Of a stretch of 64,000 nt of DNA, positions 17,865-28,572 are shown in pieces. The stretch is from the NCBI RefSeq assembly GCF_900163565.1, contig NZ_FUHU01000035.1, positions 1-64,000 of the forward strand, in the 5' to 3' direction. Positions within the stretch are counted from its first letter, which is position 1. Each line of letters opens with the position of its first letter. Made by a program: the position numbers and the translations under genes. The notes under the pieces are model-generated. The model was given only the letters and a program-made list of their open reading frames with translations. It was not told the DNA's origin and did no database searches. The DNA comes from Agrococcus casei LMG 22410 (GTDB lineage: Bacteria > Actinomycetota > Actinomycetes > Actinomycetales > Microbacteriaceae).

Positions 17865-19319
17865 ATGCCCGACCCTGCCGCCGACGCACCCGCGCGCAGT
17901 CAGCGACGACTCTCGCCGGGTCGAGTGCGCGGCGTGATGGCACTGTTCGTGGGGCTGCACTCGCTCAGCCTGCTGGCCTTGTGGCCCACGATCGCACGCG
18001 GCGAGGCCCTCGGCGACCTCGTGCTCTACCGCGACTGGGCGGTCAACGCGTTTCGCGGCGACGAGATCATGGGCATCACCACCGACTGGGTGTACCCGCT
18101 CATGGCCTGGCTGCCGATCGGCGTCGCCAACCTCTTCGGGCCCAACGCGTACCAGATCGTGTGGTTCGCGATGGTGACCATCCTGAACTTCTTCGCGACC
18201 GCGCTGCTCCTGCGCGCATCCGCCGACGCACGCCATCCGTATGCCGCCTTTGTCTGGCTCGGCACGATCGCGGTGCTCTCGCCCGTCGCGATGCTGCGCC
18301 TCGAGGGCGTCGTCGCACCCGTCGTGGTGATGGCGCTGCTGGTGCTCTCGCGGTTTCCGTTCATCGCCGGCGTGATGCTGGCCGTCGCCACCTGGATCAA
18401 GGTGTGGCCGGCCGCTGTGATCGCCGCGGTCGTGGCCGCTCGCCGCGGGGCCGGGCGCATCATTCCGGCGGGCATCATCGTCACGGCGGGCATCACCGTC
18501 GTCGCTTCGCTCACCGGCGGGCTCAGCCACCTCATGAGCTTCCTGTCTCTGCAGACGAGCCGCGCGCTGCAGATCGAATCGCCGCTCGCGACGATTCCGA
18601 TGGTACTCGACGGCCTGGGCGGCTCGGGCTTCTACCAGTACTACAACAAGGTGCTGCTGACGACTGAGCTCGGCGGGCCCGTGCCCGAGCTGGTCGCCGC
18701 GATCTCGACCTGGCTGCTGGTCGCGGTGATCGTGACGGTTGCCGTGATCATCTGGCTGCAGGGCCGCCGCGGCGTCGACACGCGCCAGCTCATGCTCACC
18801 GGCGCTCTCGCCCTCGCCACGGCGCTCTTCGTGCTCAACAAGGTCGGCTCGCCGCAGTTCATGCTGTGGATTCTGCCGATCGTCGTCGTTGGCATGGTCA
18901 CCACCGATTCGTGGTGGAGCCGCCCCGCGATGCTCACGGTCGCCGCGAGCGTGCTGACGACAATCGTGTTTCCGCTGATGTATCCGCTGCTGCTGCAGGT
19001 GCATCTGCTGCCGATTCTGATCCTCGCGGCCCGCAACGCGCTGCTGGTGTGGCTGCTCGTGATCGCCGTGATCCGGCTGGTCAGGTTCAAGACGCTGTGT
19101 CCTGCGACTGGGGATTCGGGGGACGGTTGTGGAGGCGATTCTGGGACGTTCGCAGGGTCGGATGCCGTGGCCGCCAGCGAAACTGCCTCTGGTGCTGAGG
19201 CGGGCAAGGGTGCAAAGATAGCCGATACTGACGGCAGCGCTGCCGCCGACGCAGAAGCCGACGATGCTTCTGCGCACCATGCCGCCTCACGAAGCGGCGC
19301 CTCTTCGGAACCTGCCTAG
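17865..19319 (+). CDS. polytopic GT-C fold (GT87/DUF2029-like) mannosyltransferase candidate
   Basis: This 484-residue membrane protein has about 9-10 hydrophobic helices. The first lies at about residues 25-45, and the last, near 395-415, ends in RLVRFKTLCP. The loop after helix 1, containing LYRDWAVNAF.GDEIM and TDWVYPLMAWLP, resembles the acidic first periplasmic loop of GT-C glycosyltransferases of the GT87 family. These use polyprenyl-phosphate-mannose in actinobacterial lipoglycan synthesis. The final 65 residues are a hydrophilic Gly/Ala/Asp/Ser-rich cytoplasmic tail without known motif. The family call is from overall pattern, so substrate is unproven. It is a single gene, with gdhA following after a 127-bp leader. 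Confidence 0.65.
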   Translation: MPDPAADAPARSQRRLSPGRVRGVMALFVGLHSLSLLALWPTIARGEALGDLVLYRDWAVNAFRGDEIMGITTDWVYPLMAWLPIGVANLFGPNAYQIVWFAMVTILNFFATALLLRASADARHPYAAFVWLGTIAVLSPVAMLRLEGVVAPVVVMALLVLSRFPFIAGVMLAVATWIKVWPAAVIAAVVAARRGAGRIIPAGIIVTAGITVVASLTGGLSHLMSFLSLQTSRALQIESPLATIPMVLDGLGGSGFYQYYNKVLLTTELGGPVPELVAAISTWLLVAVIVTVAVIIWLQGRRGVDTRQLMLTGALALATALFVLNKVGSPQFMLWILPIVVVGMVTTDSWWSRPAMLTVAASVLTTIVFPLMYPLLLQVHLLPILILAARNALLVWLLVIAVIRLVRFKTLCPATGDSGDGCGGDSGTFAGSDAVAASETASGAEAGKGAKIADTDGSAAADAEADDASAHHAASRSGASSEPA

Positions 19320-19364
19320 CCGCGCATCCGTTCGCCGTTTCACGCGAGCACGTGCCACCTGAGC

Positions 19365-20793
<1,429 letters not shown>

Positions 20794-20816
20794 GGCTGGC
20801 TCTGACTCACCCACAA

Positions 20817-20863
20817 GATGGAAAAGTCCCGTTGAGATGGCATCTCGCCGCGACTTTTCCATC
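20817..20863 (+). terminator. nested hairpin after gdhA
   Basis: GATGGAAAAGTC (20817-20828) pairs with its exact complement at 20852-20863, and an inner GAGATG/CATCTC pair lies at 20834-20846. It begins 24 bp after the gdhA stop codon. Confidence 0.65.
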
Positions 20864-20887
20864 CAGCGGCGCCCACGCATCCGTCCA

Positions 20888-20936
20888 AGGAGAGTTACGC
20901 AGATAAAGGCATGTGCTTCACCTGCGCAACTCTCCT
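20888..20936 (-). terminator. hairpin after purA
   Basis: AGGAGAGTTACGCAG (20888-20902) pairs with CTGCGCAACTCTCCT (20922-20936) with one mismatch. It lies 30 bp beyond the purA stop on the minus strand, so each convergent gene has its own hairpin here. Confidence 0.6.
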
Positions 20937-20965
20937 CGCGGCACCCACAGGCGCCGCCACAACCT

Positions 20966-22818
<1,853 letters not shown>

Positions 22819-22837
22819 GACATACTCCTGATAGTTA

Positions 22838-22864
22838 TTGCACTGACTGGTCAGTTCATAATAG
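22838..22864. promoter_or_regulatory. probable TetR operator overlapping the divergent promoter
   Basis: ACTGAC-TG-GTCAGT (22842-22855) is a 14-bp inverted repeat typical of TetR-family operators. It overlaps a plus-strand promoter candidate: TTGCAC at 22838-22843 with TAATAG at 22859-22864 (15-bp spacing, slightly short). It lies 24 bp upstream of the tetR ATG. Confidence 0.6.
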
Positions 22865-22920
22865 CATGGGGCAATCAGCAACGACCCGGCGCAGCTAGCC
22901 GCGAAAGGAAGCCACACAGC

Positions 22921-23541
22921 ATGCGAGTCGAGATCCGCGAAGTCACGAAGGGCACCTCGCTGCCCCCGACCACCGCACACTTCGCCTCGGGCAGCGTCAC
23001 GCGCGTTGTAGCCGAAACCGAGCAGCGACCGACCGTACTCGGCCTCATCGCCACCGGTCGGATGAAGCCCGAGACCGGAACCGTCACGATCGACAGCACC
23101 GAAAGCCGGCGTCAGCTCCGACGTCGAATCGCCCTCGTCGACGCCCCCGGCATCAGCGAACCCGAGCCCAACGTGACCCTTGGCGGTGCCATCGCAGAAG
23201 AACTGATGTACGCGGGACGCCCCAGCAATCCTGTCGCTGCCCGGCTGTGGGCGAGGAGCATGAACATGCTCGACTCGTTCGACCTGCCGATCTCAGACGT
23301 AGACCCCGGCACGCGCATCCGAGCCCTCGTCGAACTCGCCGCCCTGCGAACGAACGACGACAAGACACCGATTGGGGGCATCGTGCTCGTGAGTCCCGAC
23401 CGTCACGGCGGCGACCCCCACGAGTGGATGCGCATCGCCGGACTCATGGCAGACCGCGGCCTCGCCGTGCTCATCATTGCAGGCAGTGCTGCCGACCTGC
23501 TGCTCACCGAACACTCAGACACCTCGAAGGCCAAAGCATGA
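22921..23541 (+). CDS. degenerate ABC-type ATPase-like protein
   Basis: The 206-residue protein has the outline of an ABC nucleotide-binding domain, but its catalytic motifs are gone. Where the Walker A loop should be it reads ETEQRPTVLGLIATG. The phrase MKPETGTVTIDS matches the strand after Walker A in normal ABC ATPases. The Walker B region reads GGIVLVSPDRHGGDP without the usual DEP, and no LSGGQ signature is visible. It probably cannot hydrolyse ATP in the normal way. The stop codon overlaps the start of the YhgE/Pip gene (ATGA), so the two products are made together and may form a complex. Downstream of the TetR operator. Confidence 0.65.
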   Translation: MRVEIREVTKGTSLPPTTAHFASGSVTRVVAETEQRPTVLGLIATGRMKPETGTVTIDSTESRRQLRRRIALVDAPGISEPEPNVTLGGAIAEELMYAGRPSNPVAARLWARSMNMLDSFDLPISDVDPGTRIRALVELAALRTNDDKTPIGGIVLVSPDRHGGDPHEWMRIAGLMADRGLAVLIIAGSAADLLLTEHSDTSKAKA

Positions 23542-25349
23542 AGCTCCCACAGCTGGCGCTCGCCGAACTGCGCCGCCTCACCGCAACCCCCATGTCGCGC
23601 CTCGCACTGCTCGCGCTGGCGATCGTGCCGCTGCTATACGGCGGCATCTACCTCTGGGCAAACCAAGACCCCTACAGCAACCTCGACCAGGTGCCCGCGG
23701 CGCTCGTGGTCGAAGACACAGGGCACGGATCCGGCGACGATCGTCAGAACGTCGGACAGGACGTGGCCGAGAACGTGATCGAAGACGGCTCGTTCGACTG
23801 GCACCTTGTCAACGCGGAAGAGGCAGCGGCCGGTGTCGACAACGGCGACTACGACTTCTCGCTGACCCTGCCGAAGACGTTTACCGAAGATCTGCTTTCG
23901 GCATCGGGCGATAACCCGCGCGCGGCCACGATCGTTCTGACGACCAACGACGCCAACAGCTACCTCGCCTCGACGATTGGTGGGCAGGCCGTCAACCGCA
24001 TTCAGGCGCAGGTGCGTGAGCAGGTGGGCGAAGAGGCCGCGGTCAGGATGCTCACCTCGATTCAGCAGATTCGCGAAGGCATGGTCGAGGCGGCAGACGG
24101 GGCCCAGCAGCTGACCGACGGCCTGAGCACCGCAGAGTCGGGCGCGGCAGATCTCGCTGACGGCACAGCGCAGCTCGCCGACGGAGCAGCCGAGCTTCGA
24201 GACGGTGCCGCCACGCTGACCGACGGCGCCCAGCAGGTCGCAGACGGCAACGCACGCATCGCGGCGGCGGGCACCGAGGTTGCGTCAGTGACGGGCGACC
24301 TCGCCAACAGCGTCGACGGCACGCGTGCCGACATCGTGCAGAGGCTTGAAGCGTCTGGACTCACGGATGCGCAGATCGCCGAGGTCATGCAGCCCCTGGA
24401 TGCGCTCGGTCAAGACATCCGTGACGGCAACGGGCGCGTGCAGGAGGCCAACGGCCAGCTGCAGCAGCTCGCCGGCGGCGCGCAACAGGTGGCCGATGGG
24501 GCCGCCCAGCTGCGTGACGGTGCCGGCCAGCTCACCACCGGAGCCGAAGAAGCCACCGATGGCGCCGACACGCTACACAGCGGCATCGCCGATCTGCACA
24601 CCGGTGCCGCGCAGCTGCAGAACGGGCTCGACGACGGTGTTGCGCGCATCCCCGCCGCTTCTGACGAGCAAATTCGCGAGCAGGCCGGCACGATTTCGGC
24701 ACCCGTGCAGACCGACACCGAATCGGTCACGACCGCAGGCACGTACGGTGCTGGCCTCGCGCCGTTCTTTGTTGCGCTCGCCGCCTGGATCGGCATCTAC
24801 GCGCTGATGCTCATCATCAAGCCGTTTTCGAAGCGCGCGATTACGGCCCTGCGAAGTCCGCTGCGCGTCGGCGCTGCGGCATGGATCACACCCTCGTTCT
24901 TCGGCGTGCTGCAGATGACCGCACTGTTCGGTGTCATCGCGGTGTGGCTGGGCTTCAACATCGAGATGCCCGGGGCGACGCTTGGCCTCATGATGCTCTC
25001 GTCGGTCACGTTCGCCGCGATCATCGTTGCTCTCAACGTGTGGCTCGGCAGCGTCGGGCAGTTCCTTGGCCTCGTGCTGATGGTGTTGCAGCTGGTCGTT
25101 GCCGGCGGAACCTTCCCGTGGCAGACGCTGCCCGGGCCGCTCGCTGCGTTGCACCACCTCGTGCCAATGTCGTACACGGTCGACGGGCTCCGGCAGGTCA
25201 TGTATGGCGGCAACATGGCAGCGGCCCAGACAGACGCACTCGTGCTGCTCGGGTTCTTGGTCGCGGCCTTCGCGCTGATCGTCGCAGGTAGCGCCCGCAT
25301 GATGCATCACCGCACCATGCGCGACCTCCAACCGAGCCTCATTGGGTAG
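23538..25349 (+). CDS. YhgE/Pip domain membrane protein (ABC-2/MmpL-like exporter family)
   Basis: This 603-residue protein has one N-terminal helix followed by the family motif LLYGGIYLWANQDPYSNLDQ and PAALVVEDTG. A long extracytoplasmic region follows. It includes tandem short Gly/Ala/Asp repeats at about residues 175-380 (such as LADGTAQLADGAAELRDGAA), probably a coiled or beta-helical stalk. Five or six C-terminal helices start near LAPFFVALAAWIGIYALMLI. YhgE/Pip proteins are known as phage-infection and export-related membrane proteins (Pip of Lactococcus; YhgE and EsaA relatives). Start ATG 23538 overlaps the preceding stop. Transported substrate is unknown; TetR control suggests an inducible export or stress function. 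Confidence 0.85.
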   Translation: MKLPQLALAELRRLTATPMSRLALLALAIVPLLYGGIYLWANQDPYSNLDQVPAALVVEDTGHGSGDDRQNVGQDVAENVIEDGSFDWHLVNAEEAAAGVDNGDYDFSLTLPKTFTEDLLSASGDNPRAATIVLTTNDANSYLASTIGGQAVNRIQAQVREQVGEEAAVRMLTSIQQIREGMVEAADGAQQLTDGLSTAESGAADLADGTAQLADGAAELRDGAATLTDGAQQVADGNARIAAAGTEVASVTGDLANSVDGTRADIVQRLEASGLTDAQIAEVMQPLDALGQDIRDGNGRVQEANGQLQQLAGGAQQVADGAAQLRDGAGQLTTGAEEATDGADTLHSGIADLHTGAAQLQNGLDDGVARIPAASDEQIREQAGTISAPVQTDTESVTTAGTYGAGLAPFFVALAAWIGIYALMLIIKPFSKRAITALRSPLRVGAAAWITPSFFGVLQMTALFGVIAVWLGFNIEMPGATLGLMMLSSVTFAAIIVALNVWLGSVGQFLGLVLMVLQLVVAGGTFPWQTLPGPLAALHHLVPMSYTVDGLRQVMYGGNMAAAQTDALVLLGFLVAAFALIVAGSARMMHHRTMRDLQPSLIG

Positions 25350-25368
25350 TTCGAGCAGGGCACTGCGG

Positions 25369-25449
25369 CCCGAACGTAGTCAAATAGCCGGAGACAGGGC
25401 GATTTAGGCCCTGTCTCCGGCTATCTGCTCGAAAAAAACTACGTTCGGG
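25369..25449. terminator. nested hairpin between convergent gene ends
   Basis: Outer arms CCCGAACGTAGT (25369-25380) and ACTACGTTCGGG (25438-25449) enclose a perfect 17-bp inner stem (25384-25400 with 25408-25424, loop 7 nt). The right outer arm contains the stop codon region of the minus-strand symporter. An A-run (25432-25438) gives a T-run for the minus strand. Confidence 0.75.
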
Positions 25450-26863
25450 ACACGCCGGCGGTTTCAACCTGGCCTGTGACGGCCTCATCCTCGTCTTCGT
25501 CAGCGTCGTCGTTGTAGGCGACGCCTTCACGCTTGGCGTTGTAGAGCTCGAGGTCGAGGATGCCCTCGCGCTTGGCGACAATGGTCGGCACGAGCGCCTG
25601 GCCTGCGACGTTGAGGGCGGTGCGGCCCATGTCGAGGATCGGGTCGATTGCGAGCAGCAGGCCCACGCCTTCAAGTGGCAGGCCGAGCGTCGACAGCGTG
25701 AGCGTCAGCATGACTGTGGCTCCGGTCGTGCCCGCGGTGGCCGCCGAGCCGACGATCGACACGAACGCGATCATCACATACTGCCAGGCCGAAAGGTCGA
25801 TGCCGAAGAACTGGGCGACGAAGATCGCGGCGATGGCTGGGTAGATTGCCGCGCATCCGTCCATTTTGGTCGTCGACCCGAACGGAACCGCAAACGACGC
25901 ATACGAGCGGGGCACGCCGAGGTTGCGCTCGGTCACGCGCTGCGTGAGCGGCAGCGTGCCGATCGACGAGCGGCTCACGAAGCCCAGCTGCACCGCTGGC
26001 CAGACGCCCGAGAAGAACTGGCGAACCGAGAGTCCGTGCAGTTTCACGATCGCGGGGTACACCACGAGGAACACGAGCGCGAGTCCGATGTAGATCGCGA
26101 TGGCGAACCAGCCGAGCGAGGTGAGGCTCTCCCAGCCATACTGCACGACCGCGTTGCCGATAAGGCCGAGGGTGCCGATGGGTGCAATGCGGATGATCCA
26201 CCACAGCACGCGCTGGATGATCTTCAGCGCCGACTCGGTCACCTGCAGGAATGGTTCGGCTTTCTTGCCGACCTTGAGTGCTGCGATGCCGATCGCGAAC
26301 GAGACGACGATGACCTGCAGCACGTTGAAGCCGACGGATGCGGTGATCGAGCCGTCGTCAGCGGCGGATGCGGAGGCACTGAGTCCGAAGGCGTTCGTCG
26401 GCACCAGCCCGGTCAGGAAGTCAAGCCAGCCGCCGACCCTGCTGGGCTCGCCAGCCTCGAGGGCGCTGGAGTCTGCATTGGCGCCTGGGCGGATGACGCT
26501 GCCGAGGAGAATGCCGATGCCGACCGAAATCGCGGCTGTGATCGCGAACCAGAGCAGCGTCTGGCCGGCGAGGCGAGCTGCGTTCTGCACGCGGCGGAGG
26601 CGAGCGATGGAGGCGATGATCGCGGTGAAGATCAGCGGGATCACGGCGGCGCGCAACAGCGAGACGAACGAGGATCCGATGATCGAGAGGGTCTGGGCGA
26701 GCCAGTTGTCGGTGCCTTCGGCGCTCTGGCCGATGTCGCGGGCGACCAGGCCCAGAACGACGCCGAGCACGAGGGCCAGGGCGATCTGGAATCCGAAGGA
26801 CTTGAGGACGGTGATGAACTTGCTGGGAGCGCGCTCGGTCTCGGCGCGAGTGGTTTCAGACAC
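25439..26863 (-). CDS. dicarboxylate/amino acid:cation symporter (DAACS family)
   Basis: This 474-residue SLC1/GltPh-fold carrier takes up dicarboxylates or acidic/neutral amino acids with Na+ or H+. The serine-rich re-entrant loop appears as FVSRSSIGTLPLTQRV. PFGSTTKMDGCAAIYPA matches the conserved TM7 motif (NMDGT-type, here KMDGC). The second loop, AATAGTTGATVMLTL, and the TM8 segment AIDPILDMGRTALNVAGQ complete the binding site. About eight helices are visible and the C-terminal 45 residues are very acidic (DDADEDEDE). The GTG start has only a weak ribosome site. A good promoter lies upstream. Confidence 0.9.
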   Translation of the reverse strand: MSETTRAETERAPSKFITVLKSFGFQIALALVLGVVLGLVARDIGQSAEGTDNWLAQTLSIIGSSFVSLLRAAVIPLIFTAIIASIARLRRVQNAARLAGQTLLWFAITAAISVGIGILLGSVIRPGANADSSALEAGEPSRVGGWLDFLTGLVPTNAFGLSASASAADDGSITASVGFNVLQVIVVSFAIGIAALKVGKKAEPFLQVTESALKIIQRVLWWIIRIAPIGTLGLIGNAVVQYGWESLTSLGWFAIAIYIGLALVFLVVYPAIVKLHGLSVRQFFSGVWPAVQLGFVSRSSIGTLPLTQRVTERNLGVPRSYASFAVPFGSTTKMDGCAAIYPAIAAIFVAQFFGIDLSAWQYVMIAFVSIVGSAATAGTTGATVMLTLTLSTLGLPLEGVGLLLAIDPILDMGRTALNVAGQALVPTIVAKREGILDLELYNAKREGVAYNDDADEDEDEAVTGQVETAGVSRT

Positions 26864-26896
26864 AGGTGTGGGGTGCTTTCTACGAGGTAGCGCTTA

Positions 26897-26926
26897 TTTA
26901 TACCTCCCATAAGCACGGCTTTGCAA
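26897..26926 (-). promoter_or_regulatory. promoter of the DAACS symporter gene
   Basis: On the minus strand TTGCAA (26926-26921), an 18-bp spacer and TATAAA (26902-26897) form a near-consensus vegetative promoter about 33 bp before the start codon. Confidence 0.55.
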
Positions 26927-27010
26927 GCTCGCGACGAAATGTGACGCTACGTGACTCGCAGTCGAGGTCGGCAAATATAGTCAGCCGCAGTAGAGGCAGC
27001 CCCAGCCGCG

Positions 27011-27829
27011 TCAGCCGAAGAACTGCACCCAGGTGTCCCACGCGAGCTTTGCGATCAGGATCACCAGCACCACCAGAAACACCTTGCGCACAAAGCTGTT
27101 GCCATTCGCGACGGCCATCCGCGCGCCCAGCAGCCCGCCCGCGATGTTCGCAACCGCCATCGCCAGCCCGAGCACCAGCAGAATCTCGCCGTGGATGCCG
27201 TAGACCACGATCGCCGCCAGATTGGTCGTGAGATTCGCGACCTTCGCATTGACGCTCGCCTGCAGAAATCCGTAGCCGAGCATCGCGACGATCAGGATCA
27301 CGAAGAACGACCCGGTGCCCGGCCCGAGCACACCGTCGTAGAAGCCCACGATCAAACCGATCACGCCCGAGCGCCACGCGACAGCGAGCCGACCCTCGTG
27401 CTTGGGCTCATGGTGCAGCCCCAGCTGCGGCTTCGCGAACGTGTAGATCGCGACGGCGACCACAGCCACGAGCACCACCGGCGTCAGCACCTCGCGCGGC
27501 AGATACCGCGACACTGCAGCCCCGCCCGTCGACCCGCCATAGGCGCCCACGATCAGCGGCAGCAGCATCACCAGATGCACCTTGATCTTGCGCAGATACA
27601 CCCAGCTCGCCGACAGCGTGCCCGCAAACGACGACAGCTTGTTCGTGCCGAGAATGTACGGCGTGCCGATGTCCTGCGGCACACCGATGACGAGCGCGGG
27701 CAGCTGGATCAGCCCTCCCCCGCCGACGACTGCGTCGATCCAGCCGGCGAAGCCTGCCGCCACGACCAGCATCACGAGCACCGCGATCGAGACGGGAAGC
27801 CAGTCGGCGATCATGGAGGCATCGGGCAC
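27011..27829 (-). CDS. TSUP family permease (TauE/SafE type)
   Basis: This 272-residue membrane protein has about 8 helices in two related halves, a feature of the TauE/SafE sulfite/organosulfonate exporter family. The first half carries AGWIDAVVGGGGLIQLPALV and the second repeats it as GFYDGVLGPGTGSFFVILIV, the internal duplication expected for TSUP. GTNKLSSFAGTLSASWVYLR is also typical. The start is GTG 27829 (GGAGC upstream at long spacing) or ATG 27814. It is monocistronic; the neighbours do not suggest a substrate. Confidence 0.9.
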   Translation of the reverse strand: MPDASMIADWLPVSIAVLVMLVVAAGFAGWIDAVVGGGGLIQLPALVIGVPQDIGTPYILGTNKLSSFAGTLSASWVYLRKIKVHLVMLLPLIVGAYGGSTGGAAVSRYLPREVLTPVVLVAVVAVAIYTFAKPQLGLHHEPKHEGRLAVAWRSGVIGLIVGFYDGVLGPGTGSFFVILIVAMLGYGFLQASVNAKVANLTTNLAAIVVYGIHGEILLVLGLAMAVANIAGGLLGARMAVANGNSFVRKVFLVVLVILIAKLAWDTWVQFFG

Positions 27830-27916
27830 GGTTCGATCATGCTCCAGTCACGGGCAACGCGCCAATCGGCCACGGCCGCCATCAGGCGGGGCCGCGGCCG
27901 AGCAGCTCGAAGTCGT

Positions 27917-28567
27917 CTACGCCTGGCGTCGGCGCAGCATGGTGCCGACAGCGATCGCCACGACGGCGGCAGCCGCGAGCGCGATCAGCGTCCAGCCGGC
28001 GAAGCCCGTGTTGGGCAGGTCGTCGTCAGCGCCCGTGCCGTCGCTGTCTGACGACGCGTCAGGGTCAGCGGGGTCGGATGGGTCGGTCGAGCCGGTCGGG
28101 TCGGTTTCAGTCGGCTCGGGGTCGGTGGGATCCGTGGGCTGAGTCGGGTCAGAAGGGTCCGGCTCGGTCGGCTCAGAAGGGTCCGGGTCGGAAGGATCCT
28201 CGCGCGGCAGCAGCGGCGCCACGTAGCGGTTGTCGTCGGCCGTCGCGAGCGCGATGTCGTACTCCCCCTCGGGCAGGTCGACCGAGAACGCGTGCTCACC
28301 CGAGCCATCAAGCACCGCCTGCTCGACGAACGCGATGTCGTCGCCAGTCGGCTCAGCCGCCGTGCCGGCGTCGACGATGAGGATCGAGAGCTGGTCGTCC
28401 TCAAGCGCCACGTCGTACTGCACCGTCACATCGATGACGCCCTCCGAGGCCTCAGCACTGTGGCTGATCGGCCCATCAGACACACCATCCTCAGCAAGCG
28501 CAGGCGCAGCGGCGCCGCCGACCATCAGCGCAGCGACTCCGGCTGCGACGAGCATCTTGCGAATCAT
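27917..28567 (-). CDS. small LPNTG-anchored surface protein with a Pro/Asp/Thr-rich stalk
   Basis: The 216-residue protein has a signal peptide (MIRKMLVAAGVAALMVGGAA, cut after PALA) and a short beta-rich domain (about residues 30-110, GVIDVTVQYDVALEDDQLSI). A low-complexity spacer of P, D, S, T and E follows (about 115-180). At the end are LPNTGF (184-189), a membrane helix and RRRQA. It is thus a sortase substrate. Its start is five bases past the stop of the large PHP-metallophosphoesterase gene, whose product lacks an anchor. The small protein may hold or partner that enzyme on the wall (inference). No recognised family for the beta domain. Confidence 0.85.
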   Translation of the reverse strand: MIRKMLVAAGVAALMVGGAAAPALAEDGVSDGPISHSAEASEGVIDVTVQYDVALEDDQLSILIVDAGTAAEPTGDDIAFVEQAVLDGSGEHAFSVDLPEGEYDIALATADDNRYVAPLLPREDPSDPDPSEPTEPDPSDPTQPTDPTDPEPTETDPTGSTDPSDPADPDASSDSDGTGADDDLPNTGFAGWTLIALAAAAVVAIAVGTMLRRRQA

Positions 28568-28572
28568 TGCGT

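Noticed and set aside
17775-19280. 501-codon frame antisense to the GT-C protein
   Set aside because: The translation is dominated by R, H, D, Q and G with no fold-like pattern. The sense strand encodes a clear polytopic membrane protein.
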